Below are positions 11,901-23,185 of a stretch of 64,000 nucleotides of DNA, piece after piece. The DNA is from Plasmodium coatneyi. Lineage: Eukaryota; Apicomplexa; Aconoidasida; Haemosporida; Plasmodiidae. The notes under the pieces were generated by a model, which worked only from the letters and a program-made list of their open reading frames with translations, had not been told where the DNA came from and did no database searches. Positions within the stretch are counted from its first letter, which is position 1; each line of letters starts with the position of its first letter. The stretch lies in NCBI RefSeq assembly GCF_001680005.1, contig NC_033563.1:1178001-1242000 (forward strand), written 5' to 3'. The position numbers and the translations under genes are program-made.

Positions 11901-12858
11901 TGCCTTTACAATTAGGTACTGGAAGAGTTCCCGTTCCCGCTCGTTTGAGAAATTGCCTAACTGCTCCGCCTGCTTTGCCTGCTTCGTTTGTTCCGCTTTC
12001 CTTTCCTTCCGTTGATCTGTGCGGACGGGGGGCTTCTCTTGTTCGCTATGCCCTTTTCGCAGGGAGAAGATCCCCATTTTGCCATATTCGCCCTCCTCCC
12101 CCTTCCTCGCCGTTCCATACGGAATGAGCCTCGTCTGTGTATCCGCCTTTCCGTTAAGAGAAGTGGCACACGCGTTAGCTTCCCCCCGTTGGTTTCTTTC
12201 TTTCGCATTGCTTCTATTCTCAAGTGAAAAGCGGATGTCTTTTTTTCCCCTCCCACTCTCCTGTTGCGAGGTTGTTTTTTTTCCTCTTCGTTGTTCGACT
12301 TGAGGTGCCCTTCCTGTTGGAGTGCCTCCCCTACTTTGTCTTTCCCCCTCAGAGGGGTCATCCGACGTGCTGGCACTGTCTGCGTCGTTCGAGTGACTAA
12401 CAAGGTCGATGCACCTGAATTGCTTTTCCACGTCTCTCTTCATTTGTATGCACCGGAGGAAGGGGTTCCTCTTATTCTGGTCCTTCCACGATGTATCCTT
12501 CAACACACTGCGGTGGTAATTCGCATTTTGTAAACTCTGCGCTGAGCGGTTCAGTTCGGTGAGATAATCTTTGATGGCGTCGAGCTCGTCCACTGGGGGG
12601 GGGAGTAAAAAAGTAGTAGTGCGGGTAAGCGTTCAGATAATTCAGCGTGGGGTGCGTGTGGATATGCCTGGCAGCAAACGCACGTCCACGTGGGAGCCAC
12701 GCAGGTAACCAAAAGGAAAGACCTCATCGCAGTGTAGTCATTCTGCCCACCACCGCATAAACAGTTGGTTAGACTTTTCAAAGTATGCCCTTGTGACATC
12801 ACAGGGGGTGGGCCTTTTTGACTTCCCCCACTCCTATTCCTTTTTTACCTCTCTCCAT
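8963..12858 (-). CDS. Coiled-coil protein of unknown function, 13 exons
   Basis: Reconstructed exons, 5' to 3': 12849-12858, 11448-12592, 11278-11319, 11047-11136, 10860-10945, 10672-10753, 10494-10558, 10131..10061, 9892..9840, 9686..9652, 9435..9381, 9262..9205, 9093..8963. Every junction has GT..AG, all phases close, and the sum is 1923 nt (640 residues plus stop). The first exon supplies only ATGGAGAGAG, so the protein starts MERVDELDAIKDYL. The large second exon holds a charged low-complexity region and then a long coiled coil (for example KYEEELMSKVDQIKASYEDRI). The small exons keep heptad-like Leu/Lys/Glu patterns (ENDRLRAELKKAKLNIQKLE, LIEIKSLKNELYE). The C-terminus includes IRMLDGTLEIIQL. 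I do not recognise a named family; structural or centrosomal/cytoskeletal scaffolds look like this, but that is inference. Least certain are the donor at 10671 and the acceptor at 10132. Confidence 0.8.
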
Positions 12859-13629
12859 GGCTGGCAAGACATATGCTTATTCGTTTTCATCAAAAAAGGG
12901 GGGGTGGGAAAAGCGCACAGGACATGTGCTTTAGCGGCGTAAAAGAATTGGGAGTACAGTTAGACTTCGCCTTAAATTGTCTACCCTTCTCTCACTGGTC
13001 TGTTTTTTTTAATTTCGCGTTGGTCGTACAGGCAGGCCCCATTTGTGCGTGTAGTAGTTCTCCTCCAGACCAAATGGGCAAGTGGTAAATGAAAGACAGA
13101 ACAGTTAAGTAGAAAAATGGCCAAATGTGGCACGCTTTTTATCCAAATAGAGGGACCCCTACGGGGATGACACTAAGCGGAATATTTTTTTTTTTTTTTT
13201 TTTTTTTTTGCGTGTCCTTGAAGTAGTCGCATGTTGGTCTACTCCAACTGGTATTTGATTGCGTTGCATATATCTATATTTTTTGCGCACAATTGTCATT
13301 TTGCGTTTTTTTTTTTTTTGTTGTGGGGGGAAAAACGGGACGAACAGGAAAAAAAAAAAAAAAAAAAAAAAAAACAATATACACAAGTAGGTTTGTATAT
13401 ATATGTACGGTGGGATGAATTGTTAACAAGAAAGTGGTGCCCGCTCGAGCATACGTGTAAATGTCATCACATACATATGGACTACTAAACACATGAAGCG
13501 GAGGCACAAACGAAGATCGTCCGTGGCTGCAAGTAGACGCTACGGGAAGGCGTCCCCTCCGTTGGATGGAAAAACTCCCCACACACAAACATAGTCATAT
13601 AAGCACATAGACACGTAAGCGTGACCCCC
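12859..13629. other. Intergenic region with paired poly-T and poly-A runs
   Basis: About 770 nt between the coiled-coil gene start and the DGAT stop. It contains a poly-T run (13185-13209) and a poly-A run (13349-13374) about 140 nt apart on the same strand, potentially able to pair as an imperfect hairpin. No gene supported. Confidence 0.5.
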
Positions 13630-15318
13630 TCACCGGTGCAGAATGCCCTTGCGACTGACCCAGGAGTAGTAGTAAATAAACACAATGAGGGGCTGGCCTG
13701 TGATACAAAAGACAATCCAAAAAATGGCATTTCCAGTCGTCTTGCGCTTTTTAAAATAATTGTTGTTGGTTAGCCATATTAGAGGAATTTGCCCAATAAA
13801 AAAAAAAAAAACGTATCCAGAAAAACCCAACTTCAAAGGAATGCTAATTAAATACTCGTGTAGCAAAGCAGAAATGAAGAAAACAACAATCATGGAAAAG
13901 TTTCTGTTAAACCCGTAGTAAATGAGCGGCTTGTTAATGTGTCTGTGCACAAAGTAATGGATTGGTAGGTTCCACTTCCTCCAATATTCTGCAAAGGAGC
14001 TAGCATTCCACCAGTCTTTGTAAAAAAGCCTATCGTCAAATCGGGTAATTTCAGCCAAAATATTACACCAGTGATGAAATACGATTAAAAAACCAATGAG
14101 CCAAATGTATAGCGTTCCTATAGATATCTTTAACATCCGTTCTATTATATGAATGATCTTAACGGTTAGTTGTGCTGACTGGAATTCCTTCATCGTAAAG
14201 GTATTTTCTATCGTTATAAAAATATACTGCTCTAAAATAATTTTTATAATTATTGTTAGTAGAATTGCTTCAATGGAATATTTGGCCACGCGAGACCAAC
14301 TCGTTTTCTCTGTCCTTGGGTATGTGTACTGGAAACATAACGTTGGCATAAGCATGTAGGTGAAGTAATCCTTCAGTTTCAAACAATGAGGGTAATTCTT
14401 CACGTATCGTATTTCAAAGGAAGGGTCCTTTATCTTGTCAAGGTTCACCTTATCGATGTATAATTTCCTTGTGTCGTAACATACTTGGTGGAAGGAATAT
14501 ATTTTAAAAAACCAGACTATCGATATGGTCAGTAGGATCGACGAAAAAAAAGGTTCTGCGTCGTAGTGAGTCACCGTTAAGTATGGTAACAGAAGGATGA
14601 AAATGCTATTTATACACCTTAGTAGAAAAATGGACAGATGGAAATTCTTCCACCCGTTCGACTTTTCGCTCCAACTGTGTGTGTTCTCAAACGGACCAAA
14701 TGAGTATCCTCCTGCATCCCCACTAGGTGCATCTTCTTCTGTTGCTCCTTCCTCCTCAAGATTCTCCTCTTGGCCCTTTTTTGCACCTCTACGTCTCACC
14801 CCCGAGGGGCTTTTCCCGCCGCTCTGAACACTCCCATCGTTTGTCGCTTCGTCACTCCCACGGGAAAAACCTATCTGATCTATAAATTCACACTTCGTTA
14901 ACTCCTTCATTTTACTATTTTTATCCTCACTAAGGAAGTGCCCAGAAGAGCCCTTCCCCCCTCCAACCCCCTCATCACCACCACACGGTTGACGCAACAA
15001 CCAACATGCCACGTGCCTTTCTATAAACCAACTAAAAAGGAGGCTTACGCTTAGACACACAAAACAAACTAGGAGAGGCAAATTTTTCAAAACTTCACTA
15101 CTGGGGGGCACATTTATAACAAACCCACGCTTCTTTATACGCTCCACGATTAGCCTGAAATTCACTGTACATATTAATATGACGGCCAGGTTAAGGAACC
15201 CCTTCAGGTCAATGTCAAGGGCTTTGTGGGAAAGGAGACTCGGCTGCTTCACTCGGTGCACGTTTTCGAATAAAGGTCTACCTTTGAATTTTTTTAATTC
15301 GTCATTTTCATGATTCAT
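13630..15318 (-). CDS. DGAT: Diacylglycerol O-acyltransferase (MBOAT family, DGAT1-type)
   Basis: 562 residues, single exon, ATG at 15318. A multipass ER enzyme that transfers acyl-CoA to diacylglycerol to make triacylglycerol. Diagnostic MBOAT/DGAT1 features: the FHHWCNILAEITRF segment, the signature FYKDWWN at about residue 429 followed by SFAEYWRKWNLPIHYFVHRH, and the catalytic His in LLHEYLIS at about residue 483, all within a set of strongly hydrophobic segments. An acidic/Gly/Ser-rich insert of about 100 residues (around 125-225) interrupts the N-terminal region, which is otherwise hydrophobic (two early segments) before the MBOAT core. The C-terminus ends shortly after the last membrane span. 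A sterol O-acyltransferase is the alternative within the family, but Plasmodium is reported to have a single DGAT-type gene at this locus. Confidence 0.93.
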   Translation of the reverse strand: MNHENDELKKFKGRPLFENVHRVKQPSLLSHKALDIDLKGFLNLAVILICTVNFRLIVERIKKRGFVINVPPSSEVLKNLPLLVCFVCLSVSLLFSWFIERHVACWLLRQPCGGDEGVGGGKGSSGHFLSEDKNSKMKELTKCEFIDQIGFSRGSDEATNDGSVQSGGKSPSGVRRRGAKKGQEENLEEEGATEEDAPSGDAGGYSFGPFENTHSWSEKSNGWKNFHLSIFLLRCINSIFILLLPYLTVTHYDAEPFFSSILLTISIVWFFKIYSFHQVCYDTRKLYIDKVNLDKIKDPSFEIRYVKNYPHCLKLKDYFTYMLMPTLCFQYTYPRTEKTSWSRVAKYSIEAILLTIIIKIILEQYIFITIENTFTMKEFQSAQLTVKIIHIIERMLKISIGTLYIWLIGFLIVFHHWCNILAEITRFDDRLFYKDWWNASSFAEYWRKWNLPIHYFVHRHINKPLIYYGFNRNFSMIVVFFISALLHEYLISIPLKLGFSGYVFFFFIGQIPLIWLTNNNYFKKRKTTGNAIFWIVFCITGQPLIVFIYYYSWVSRKGILHR

Positions 15319-17709
15319 TTTTCGCTCGCTCGATGGGGTGGCAGTGCAATGACGGTAGGAAGCAGCAAAATAGCGATATCGGTAGGATCTATCCTGGGTG
15401 AATCACAGCCAGTCGAGTCGCTCCACTCGTGGCGGTCTCCCAGCTCGATCAGCAAATTGCACCTGCCTCCCTGCAAATGGGGTATGGAGCAAGTCGGGGG
15501 AAAGGAAAGCCAATTAGACAATCATATTTTTTTTCTGCTTCTTTTTCTTTCACCCGCACCGTTTGCGCGAGCCGCTGCGTCTACCTTTGGGATATAATTT
15601 CCCCTTTGGTTCACTCCTTCCATTAAGAACATTTACCCTGCGTCAGGTACGTCCTATTCTGCGAGGGGGAACATATATAAAATGGGAAAAATTGCAAATC
15701 GCCCCAATAGTGTTGTCGGTTCACGGGTGGTGGTGGTACAGCTCCATCTGCGTTTTCACCCCCACGTCTGAGGCACTATAAGGGGGTGAGGGGGGGCAGT
15801 CACCACATGTATGCTCACACGTTGGAATAGGTGCAAGTCTATATATAAATGTAAACATACACATAGTAGTGCGTACAGCTTTCTCTCGCTTTACCCGTGA
15901 ACCAAATTGGAGGAACATCCTTCTGCGTGTGCCCTCTCTTCCTGTGCCACCTCATGCCTTTACGCTCCTTCGTGTACAAACTTGCTGGGTTAGAAGCGAC
16001 AGTTAGGGAAAGAACGCTCATGAAGCGAACAAAAAAGTGCAAGCCAAAAAAACAATAAAATAATAATAAATAGGTAATAAGCGAATACGGTGACAACAAA
16101 AAGGTGGAAGGGGTGCGAGAAGAAACGGGACGGCAGAAAGTTGTTCACAAAAGGTGCACGTTACAAGAGATACATTTACGGTAGGGAACCGTCCTGGTCA
16201 ACCTAACATCTTCCTCACGTGCGAAGGGGAGGTGGGTAGGGAATGACTGACTTCGCGAGGATTCCGAAGCCAGGTGGCGTTCGCAATAACTGGGGAAAAC
16301 GTCACCAGGGAGGGAATCACCAGTGAGGAAGTCACCCGTGAAGTAACTGCCCGTGTGGCTTCTTCCGAATGGGAAACCATTAGGGACAGTTCCATACACA
16401 CAAGCATGTCTGTACTAACCTTCGCAAGGCTGCTCGTGTGGCCGCTCTCATGGCTTCTTGCCCAGATTAAGCTCGTCACTGTGCTTGGTACCCCGTGCAG
16501 GCATCACTAATCGAAAAAACCCCTGTTAAGTTGCGGTGATTAGAAGATGGGGTCCGTGCCAAGGGGGAACCAAGTGAAGAGATCCACGCCTTAAGCACAA
16601 AAGCGAACAACGTAGGGTATCAGAGATGCTCGAAACGCGTCGCACAAAAAGGGCTAAATGGAAAAATTAATTTCCTTCGCGAACGCGTAATATCTCACAA
16701 CAGGTGGGAAGAAAAAAAAAAAAAAAAAAACTCCCTTAGGATGAATGTGATGCTTGCACGACAGCCGCTGGGTGTACGTTTTTATGTGTACAGAGAGGCA
16801 GCTTGTCACACCGCTCGAGACTGCTTCTTCGCTCGAATCGAATATGCGTGCAGCCTCCTAACGTTGCAGCTCTAACTTCAACTCTCTGTTTCTCCTTAAC
16901 GAGGAAATGGAAAAAAGCGCCTCGCACATGTGCCACTTCTTCTGCATAAAATGGCATCCCCTAGTGCGGAAGATACGCACGAAGGTAAACTGACTGAGGT
17001 AGATTCTCATCAGTGACGTTCCCCTCAAATTTTACCATTCAGGGGGGATCATTAAAACGGTGTAGCGGTGAAGAGGCCAAACGGCTAAGAGCGGCAATAC
17101 AACAGCCAAGCCTTAAGCTGGAAAAAAAAAAAAAAAAGTTTCTTCTAAACAGGTGAAAATGCGCCTCCCATATGTATATGCGGCTGAATATATCATCCGA
17201 GCAAATCCGAGGAGCGGTCCGATTGGAAATTAACCAATGGCACTTTGGCACCGCGTACCACTGTTTAGCCATTCGACCCTAATTTAGAGGTGCAAAATGG
17301 GGGAAAAAAAAAGAACGGGAGGACGGGCTTGTCACGAACGGTGGATAGAAGAAGAAGTACGTTATTGAAATGGGCCCCTCCTCCCTTTTGGTACCCTCCC
17401 TTGCGATAAAACAAAACAATTGCAGCCCTGTTGTTCAGTCGTTTTATTTTTATCATTTTTTTTTTTATGTCGCGGTAGCAACTGAAAAATGGCTTACTAT
17501 ATATTTCTATATACTCCAGAATTATAATCTGGAAAATAATTTTTTTTTTTTTTTTTTTTTTGTATCATTTGTAGCTTTCCTGTGAAGGAATGGTTCGTGG
17601 CTGCAACCCGCCGCGTACATGCATATGTCGACAAACTTCACAAGTTAATAAAACATGACATAGATAAATGCACGCATGTCTGCCTTGATCATAGCTAGTT
17701 AAAAACTGA
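15319..17709. other. Long divergent intergenic region (putative bidirectional promoter)
   Basis: 2.4 kb between two divergent starts (DGAT on minus, unknown gene on plus). Contains poly-A (16712-16730 and 17120-17135), a poly-T run (17540-17561), and a four-unit 15-nt tandem repeat at 16295-16354. No convincing protein gene; weak open frames cover the repeat on both strands. Confidence 0.5.
16295..16354. repeat. 15-nt imperfect tandem repeat, four units
   Basis: Four consecutive 15-nt units (from 16295, 16310, 16325 and 16340), consensus roughly GAGGAAGTCACCCGT, each with two to six differences from the next. The period is a multiple of three, so all frames stay open across it; on the plus strand it would encode units like E-E-V-T-R. 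Confidence 0.85.
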
Positions 17710-20215
17710 ATGGGTCTCGTTACCTATTGGAGCTGTTCGGAAGAAGGGCGTCCAAAATTTACACTTTTTCCATGTACCCGAATTGCAACACAGGGGAATG
17801 CATTGAAGGTCTGCGCTGTATTGAGAAGAACACGATTCAGTCTCTTCGCAAAAATGATCACTACCCACAATGGTATGCACAACGACAACGGAGGAATGGG
17901 CCTGAACGGTGAAGTAAACGAAGCAGCGGAGGCAGAGAGCATAATGGACGACTGTCAGTGCGTGACTCACCCCCTTGGTGACGACACTGTCCTGTTGAGC
18001 TCATTCCTCTATGAATATTTGGTGGACAATTTTGAGTCCATCCACCTGGTTCTGAACTCACGCAAAGTGAAAGATTCCCTTTTGGGTCATGTAAAGGAGA
18101 AGGCACAAGAATTAAAAATGCGGATGGAAAACTGCACACATGGACCGCAGGGGGACGGTGGAACAATATTACGTGGATGTGATAAAACCCTGCAAAAGAT
18201 CCGTCAGATTCACCTGGACGGGCTTCTTCTGCTCAGCACTGATGAAGCAGACGTGGAGTATAACCACAACTTGGTTAAAGTGGGAATCGATCTGCACCTA
18301 GACAGAGGCATCGCAACGGTCACTTCTAACGAATGTACCCTCATCAGCAGGATGTGGAACTACCACCTTGATGGGATTATCACGGGGGGGGTCAACATGG
18401 GAAATACCCACCCGAAGGAAGCACAGGAGAAGGGGCCAAACGGGGCAGACACGTCGAAGGGGGTAGCCACGCAAAACCAACTCAAAGTGGTTCTCAGAAG
18501 AAGCTGCATCAACGACAGCAGCACACAGGAAGAAGATCGCGAAATCGTCAACCAGCTCATTAACACCATCATGTTGCACTCCATAAGTGGAGAAACCAAA
18601 TTGGAGGAAAAAAAAAAAAAAATTTTATTCCAAAATGTTCATGAATGGTGTTATCCCCCCTCTTCATCAACAAATGATATACAAAGCAGAGTCCACCGGA
18701 TCAATGCCCTCCTGTTCGATCTGTTCGAGCCTGAATTTTACAACTCCACTTTGAAAAAGAGCAACTCCATAGAGTACAAAGAATTGTATGAGCAGTATCA
18801 TAACGTCATGATCAAATCGAAGCACATAAAATTGAATGATTTGTTTGTGGAGTACCTCCTGCTCGATTCGGTTTTCCTCCCAAGTTACGTCAAACGGAAC
18901 ACGCTACGGGCAGTACAGGAAGAGGACAATGAGTACTCCTCCTTCGATTCATACTCGGACGCATCATCGGATGTGTCAGAGGAAGGAACCCACTCAGAAG
19001 CGAAAAGTGCACACATGGGTTGTGACACCGTCGTAGAAGAATCGACTGAGTTGGGATGCCACAAAAACGACCTCACTCACAATTACATCCCGGATGATAG
19101 ATGTGAAAAACGCAAACGAAAGGACCTCTTCAAGAATGAGCAGTTCCGAAGCCAATTGGAGGAAATACAACAAGCCATCGAGGCACTCAACGGAAGTGTC
19201 TTCCTACGAGTGAATTACAAAAATTTGAAAAAGGGCTCCTTCGTCAACAATTTCAGTCTAGAGGTTAACACCCTATATGATGCCCTGCTAATGTTAAAAA
19301 GCTGCACAGACGTTTACAAGACGTTGAAGCAGGAGCAAAAGAACAGAGACAACTACCTCATTCTATCAAAATACATAAATCTAAACATCTGCTTCCTCTT
19401 CGATGTGTATGTTTATTCCAACAGTATAGTGGCCGTGTCTCAAAAATGCCTCAATTATTACTTCGACTTTTTATCCAAACCGGATATAATTGAAGAAGTC
19501 GTACAGACCATAAGTGTCTTCTTCAAAAAACACATTAAGGACACCTTCCCCCAGGACCACTACATTCTGCAGTTATACATCCACACGGTTAAAAAAACGA
19601 ATAAGAAAAAGGTTCTCCTTATAAATGCAAAAAGCTGGCTCTTCAAAAACAAGCATCCTCTTCTTACAAACAATTTTTTCACCAATTATTTGTTCACCGA
19701 TGGGGTGGATGAACATCGTGGTCACCCAAATTCGCGGGGCATCTACAAAATTGATGCTTCCTCCTTTGCGGTACAACCCCTGACGGTACATAAAAGTGAA
19801 AGCGGTGAGGTGCACATGACAACCAACATAACAGAACCTTCGTCGCAACATGTCACGCAGGAAAAGGAAGAAACGGACAACCAAGCCGGTACTGCCAAAG
19901 AGGAAACACAATCTGACCTGTACGTTTGTGATGGTATCCTCTACTACTGCATTACGAAGGATGAGGCGATCTACAAGAAGAACGCGAATTTGTACCCGAA
20001 GGTAATACGGCAGAGATGATGCCCTCGCAGGGGTGTAAGCGCTTTATCATGCGTGTTTAAATTTTGCATGCCACGTCTTCCCACGCTATTATCGCTTTAC
20101 CATTTCCCTTCACTTTTTCACTACGCAGGACTTAAACTACGTCAAGGAGGGCGAAATCGACATGGACAATCTGCTAGAGACGATCAAAATGCAAAACGGC
20201 GGCGCTCTTCCCTGA
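17710..20215 (+). CDS. Conserved protein of unknown function, two exons
   Basis: Exon 1 17710-20001 and exon 2 20129-20215 (GT at 20002, AG at 20127-20128, phase 0), giving 792 residues if the first ATG is used. The ATG at 17854 (MITTHNG) is an alternative start giving 744. Exon 2 continues a charged helix (DLNYVKEGEIDMDNLLETIK) and ends in GGALP. The protein has conserved-looking hydrophobic helical blocks near the start (LSSFLYEYLVDNFESIHLVL) and in the second half (NICFLFDVYVYSNSIVAVSQ). These are separated by acidic low-complexity (residues about 410-460). No signal peptide or clear membrane span. The last part of exon 1 (SWLFKNKHPLL...GILYYCITKDEAIY) is mixed. I do not recognise a family. 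It is divergent from DGAT and its 3' end is 136 nt from the convergent Fe-S carrier gene. Confidence 0.85.
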
Positions 20216-20351
20216 GCAGGCCATTTTTGCAAAATAAAAATTGCAAACATTGAAGTGAGGTTCATTTGGGAAGGATTGCACGGGAAAAAAAAAAGGCATA
20301 AACACAGAAAAGTTAAGAATGGTAAACAAATGTATGCATGTACCTGCGTAC

Positions 20352-21359
20352 TTACGATGAACTCCCGCCGGGGTTAAAGTGGAAGCTGGTCCCGCAGGGA
20401 CACACGGACGTGACGTTCGGGTTGGTGAAGATAAACCGCTCCGTCAGGTCGTCCCTGTAATAATCGAGCGTCGTGTTAATAACATACAGAACACACTTAC
20501 TGTCGATCGCAAGGAGGATCTTCTCCCTACAGTCGTCTTCGAAGATCAGCTCATCATTCGCATGGAGCTCACTCCTATGGACGAAGTTGAAGGAGTGAGT
20601 TAATCCATTGCATCCCTTAATTATATAAAATAATTTTAAAACATAATTTTTTGTGTCCTTATCTTCTTTGCTATGATATTCTTTGATCAATTTTTTTATT
20701 TCGTCTTTTGCTTTTTCCGTTATCGTTACGATGTCTTTTTTTTTTCCTTGTCTCTTCTTTAGTAGCCTTTCCAATTTTACTTCTTCATCGTGTCCACCCG
20801 CGTTGGAGTTTTTTTCACTCTGGGTGGAGGATTTCACCGTGCCGCCACTTTCTTCGCCCCGCCGATCCAACGAGACAAACTCATTCAATTCGTTCAGCAG
20901 ATACTCCTTCCCCCGTTTTTCACTTTCACCATTTGGGCCAAAACTGGCCATAAAGTGTGCCCCACGATTGGTGCTAATCTTTGCCCCCAATTCGGCTTTG
21001 CTATCCGCCGGACGGGGAGACTGTCTCCCCCCAAAGGACTCCTCAAACGGATCACTTCTCTTATTTCTGCTTATCCTGACCACCAAGTGGTCCAGCCGGT
21101 TGGGTACTACCTCCCCTTTTACATGAGCACCATATACCCCCTTACTGGGAATGTTGGTTTTCCCCAAGTGGTACGCGCACCTACAGGGGCCACAAAACAT
21201 CATTCGGTTTACCCTCAACAGGTGGAGTAGTCGTTTTGAAAAAGCTTCCGTGGACATCTTCCATACATTTTGTGCGCTTCTTTTCCGTGTGGCACCGTGG
21301 TTGTTGCGTGGGCTCACCGCGGTGGGGCATTCCTTTGGAAAGGACCCCCTTCTTGGCAT
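20352..21359 (-). CDS. A-type iron-sulfur cluster carrier (IscA/ISCA2-like)
   Basis: The C-terminal ~110 residues form an A-type carrier (HesB/IscA) domain: ITEKAKDEIKKLIKEY at its start, the first ligand Cys in GCNGLTHSF, and the C-terminal pair in CPCGTSFHFN. The three cysteines bind Fe or an Fe-S cluster and pass it to mitochondrial apoproteins. The upstream ~200 residues are a charged extension. ATG candidates are 21359 and 21257; the latter begins MSTEAFSKRLLHLLRVNRMM, an Arg/Leu-rich amphipathic stretch typical of a mitochondrial presequence, giving about 301 residues; I favour 21257 but the longer frame is open. An apicoplast SufA is the alternative, but there is no signal peptide. The order near DGAT agrees with the P. 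falciparum IscA2 location as I recall it. Confidence 0.85.
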   Translation of the reverse strand: MPRRGSFPKECPTAVSPRNNHGATRKRSAQNVWKMSTEAFSKRLLHLLRVNRMMFCGPCRCAYHLGKTNIPSKGVYGAHVKGEVVPNRLDHLVVRISRNKRSDPFEESFGGRQSPRPADSKAELGAKISTNRGAHFMASFGPNGESEKRGKEYLLNELNEFVSLDRRGEESGGTVKSSTQSEKNSNAGGHDEEVKLERLLKKRQGKKKDIVTITEKAKDEIKKLIKEYHSKEDKDTKNYVLKLFYIIKGCNGLTHSFNFVHRSELHANDELIFEDDCREKILLAIDSKCVLYVINTTLDYYRDDLTERFIFTNPNVTSVCPCGTSFHFNPGGSSS

Positions 21360-21404
21360 CGCCGCCTGGTGAACGTGCTCCTTCGGTTTCTTCGCTTGTA
21401 GCAC

Positions 21405-23185
21405 ATGTTATGTCATGTTATGGTGAACATGCCCGTTCATGCGATATCATTTTTTTTTTCCCTCAAAATGTTACGGCTATGCACAGATCGAGCGATTTCC
21501 ACTCCCCCCCGGATGGAAAAAAAAAATAATAAAACAATCACTAGCATATAACAAAATTCCCCTTGGGGTGTTAAAAGAAGTACACTCGTCCTGTTTTTCA
21601 AAAATGAGTGTACATGTGAGTGGAGAACAAATTTCCTTTTCATTTTAATTACCCCTTTGCGCAACTTTGCAAAGCTGAATGCACAGTTTACATGTGCAAC
21701 AGGAAAAAAAAAAAGCGCCTCCAAAAAAGAGGACTGGCGCGGAATAGGACGAAATAAAGTAGAACGAATGTTTAAATAAATTTCTTTCCTTAGCTGCGTT
21801 GCCTTTTTTAGCAATTTCGCGTAACACCACTCGCCCAGGCGGTTTTGCGAGCGCTTTGTTTTATGTACGCACATATGTATGTGTTGGTTTTTTTTTTTTT
21901 TTTTTTTTCCACCAAATAATGATGTTATGAGGTGGAGCAAGGGGGCGGCCTTCTCCCCATTGCAGGCGTTCCAAAAAGGCACAACGTGGAAGTTTTTTTC
22001 TTTTTATTCGTCCACTTTATCGACTTCCTGCCAAAATTGCAATGCCGTGTGTTCCCGCTTCTTCCTTGTTTGTCTGCCTATTCGCGAAAAATGCTGGAAG
22101 ACAGCCCCAATGGGGAGGTATTCCCCACAAGGAACGCCACACCATCAAACACTTGTTGTAGCAATTCGCTAACATACGAACCACTTCCACTAGTAGGAAA
22201 AAAGTAAGGTGTCCTTTCTGATGGGTTATCCTCACCCCCGTTTTGAAAACACATTCAAAAGGAATGCTAAGTAGTCTGGCACATGTACGTTTCTATTTAT
22301 GTATGTTTTTGGTTGGGGGGAGGGGAAAGGAATCCCTCCCCAGGGAGGTTATGAAAAAGGGAACCTTGCAACATAGCACGTCCCAACACGTGGCAACATT
22401 CCCTTTTGCATTTATTGAAGAAGCCAAAGGTGTCCATTAAAAAAAAAAAGTTATCAATAAAAAAGGAGCAACGTAACCGCAGTGTGGCCGATCATCCGCT
22501 TAACGTTGTGCCTTCTGTCATGCCCACGAACATGGGCCATCCCACCCATTTTATCCATTCGAAAAGGAACGTTAACGTCCCACTTTAAACTGTAAGAGAA
22601 GCCTCCATATTGGAAAGGCCCGCAGCTTAGGTCTTCCATTTTGCTCCCTTTGCACGAAGCAACAAAAGGAGGGGAGAAAAGAAAAAGAAAAAAACAGTCA
22701 TATGTGTACATATATATACATATCTACAAGTGAACATCTGGCAATCCTGTCTTGCGTGCTCCACCACAATAAAAAAAAAGCCGCTTCGAAAAGGGAAGGG
22801 AATGTTAGTGGCCAAGTTGAAGCTCTGCGAGGTTGAGAAACGACTGAAGGGGAAAAAAAAATTATCCCCATGTTGGAAGCGAGACGCGAAATAGTAAAGA
22901 AGCGTGAAATCTCTCAACGCTCGTAGCAAAAAAAAAAAAAAAAAAAAAAAAAAGGAGAGCTGAATTTAACGGCATGCACACAACGTCATTAGACACCGGG
23001 GGTGATGAGTTTGCCCAGCAGCGCCACATACCACATACATGTGAAAAACGCAAACGCGTAAAAATATACTTTCACATGAGGAAATTCCTCCGTTCGTCTT
23101 CTTACCTGAGAAGGGTTCCTCTCCATTATCGTGGCACCCACCCATCGGTAACTACCCACTTGAACACCCTCCCCCCCCTACCAAG
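21405..23185. other. Divergent intergenic region
   Basis: Lies between the Fe-S carrier gene (minus) and the GTPase-like gene (plus). Holds poly-T (21891-21909) and poly-A (22928-22953) runs and short A/T-rich open frames without support. Probably two promoters and 5' UTRs. Confidence 0.45.

Noticed and set aside
13185..13374. Paired poly-T/poly-A runs as a mobile-element signature
   Set aside because: No terminal inverted repeats, no target duplication and no coding content; such runs are common across the window.
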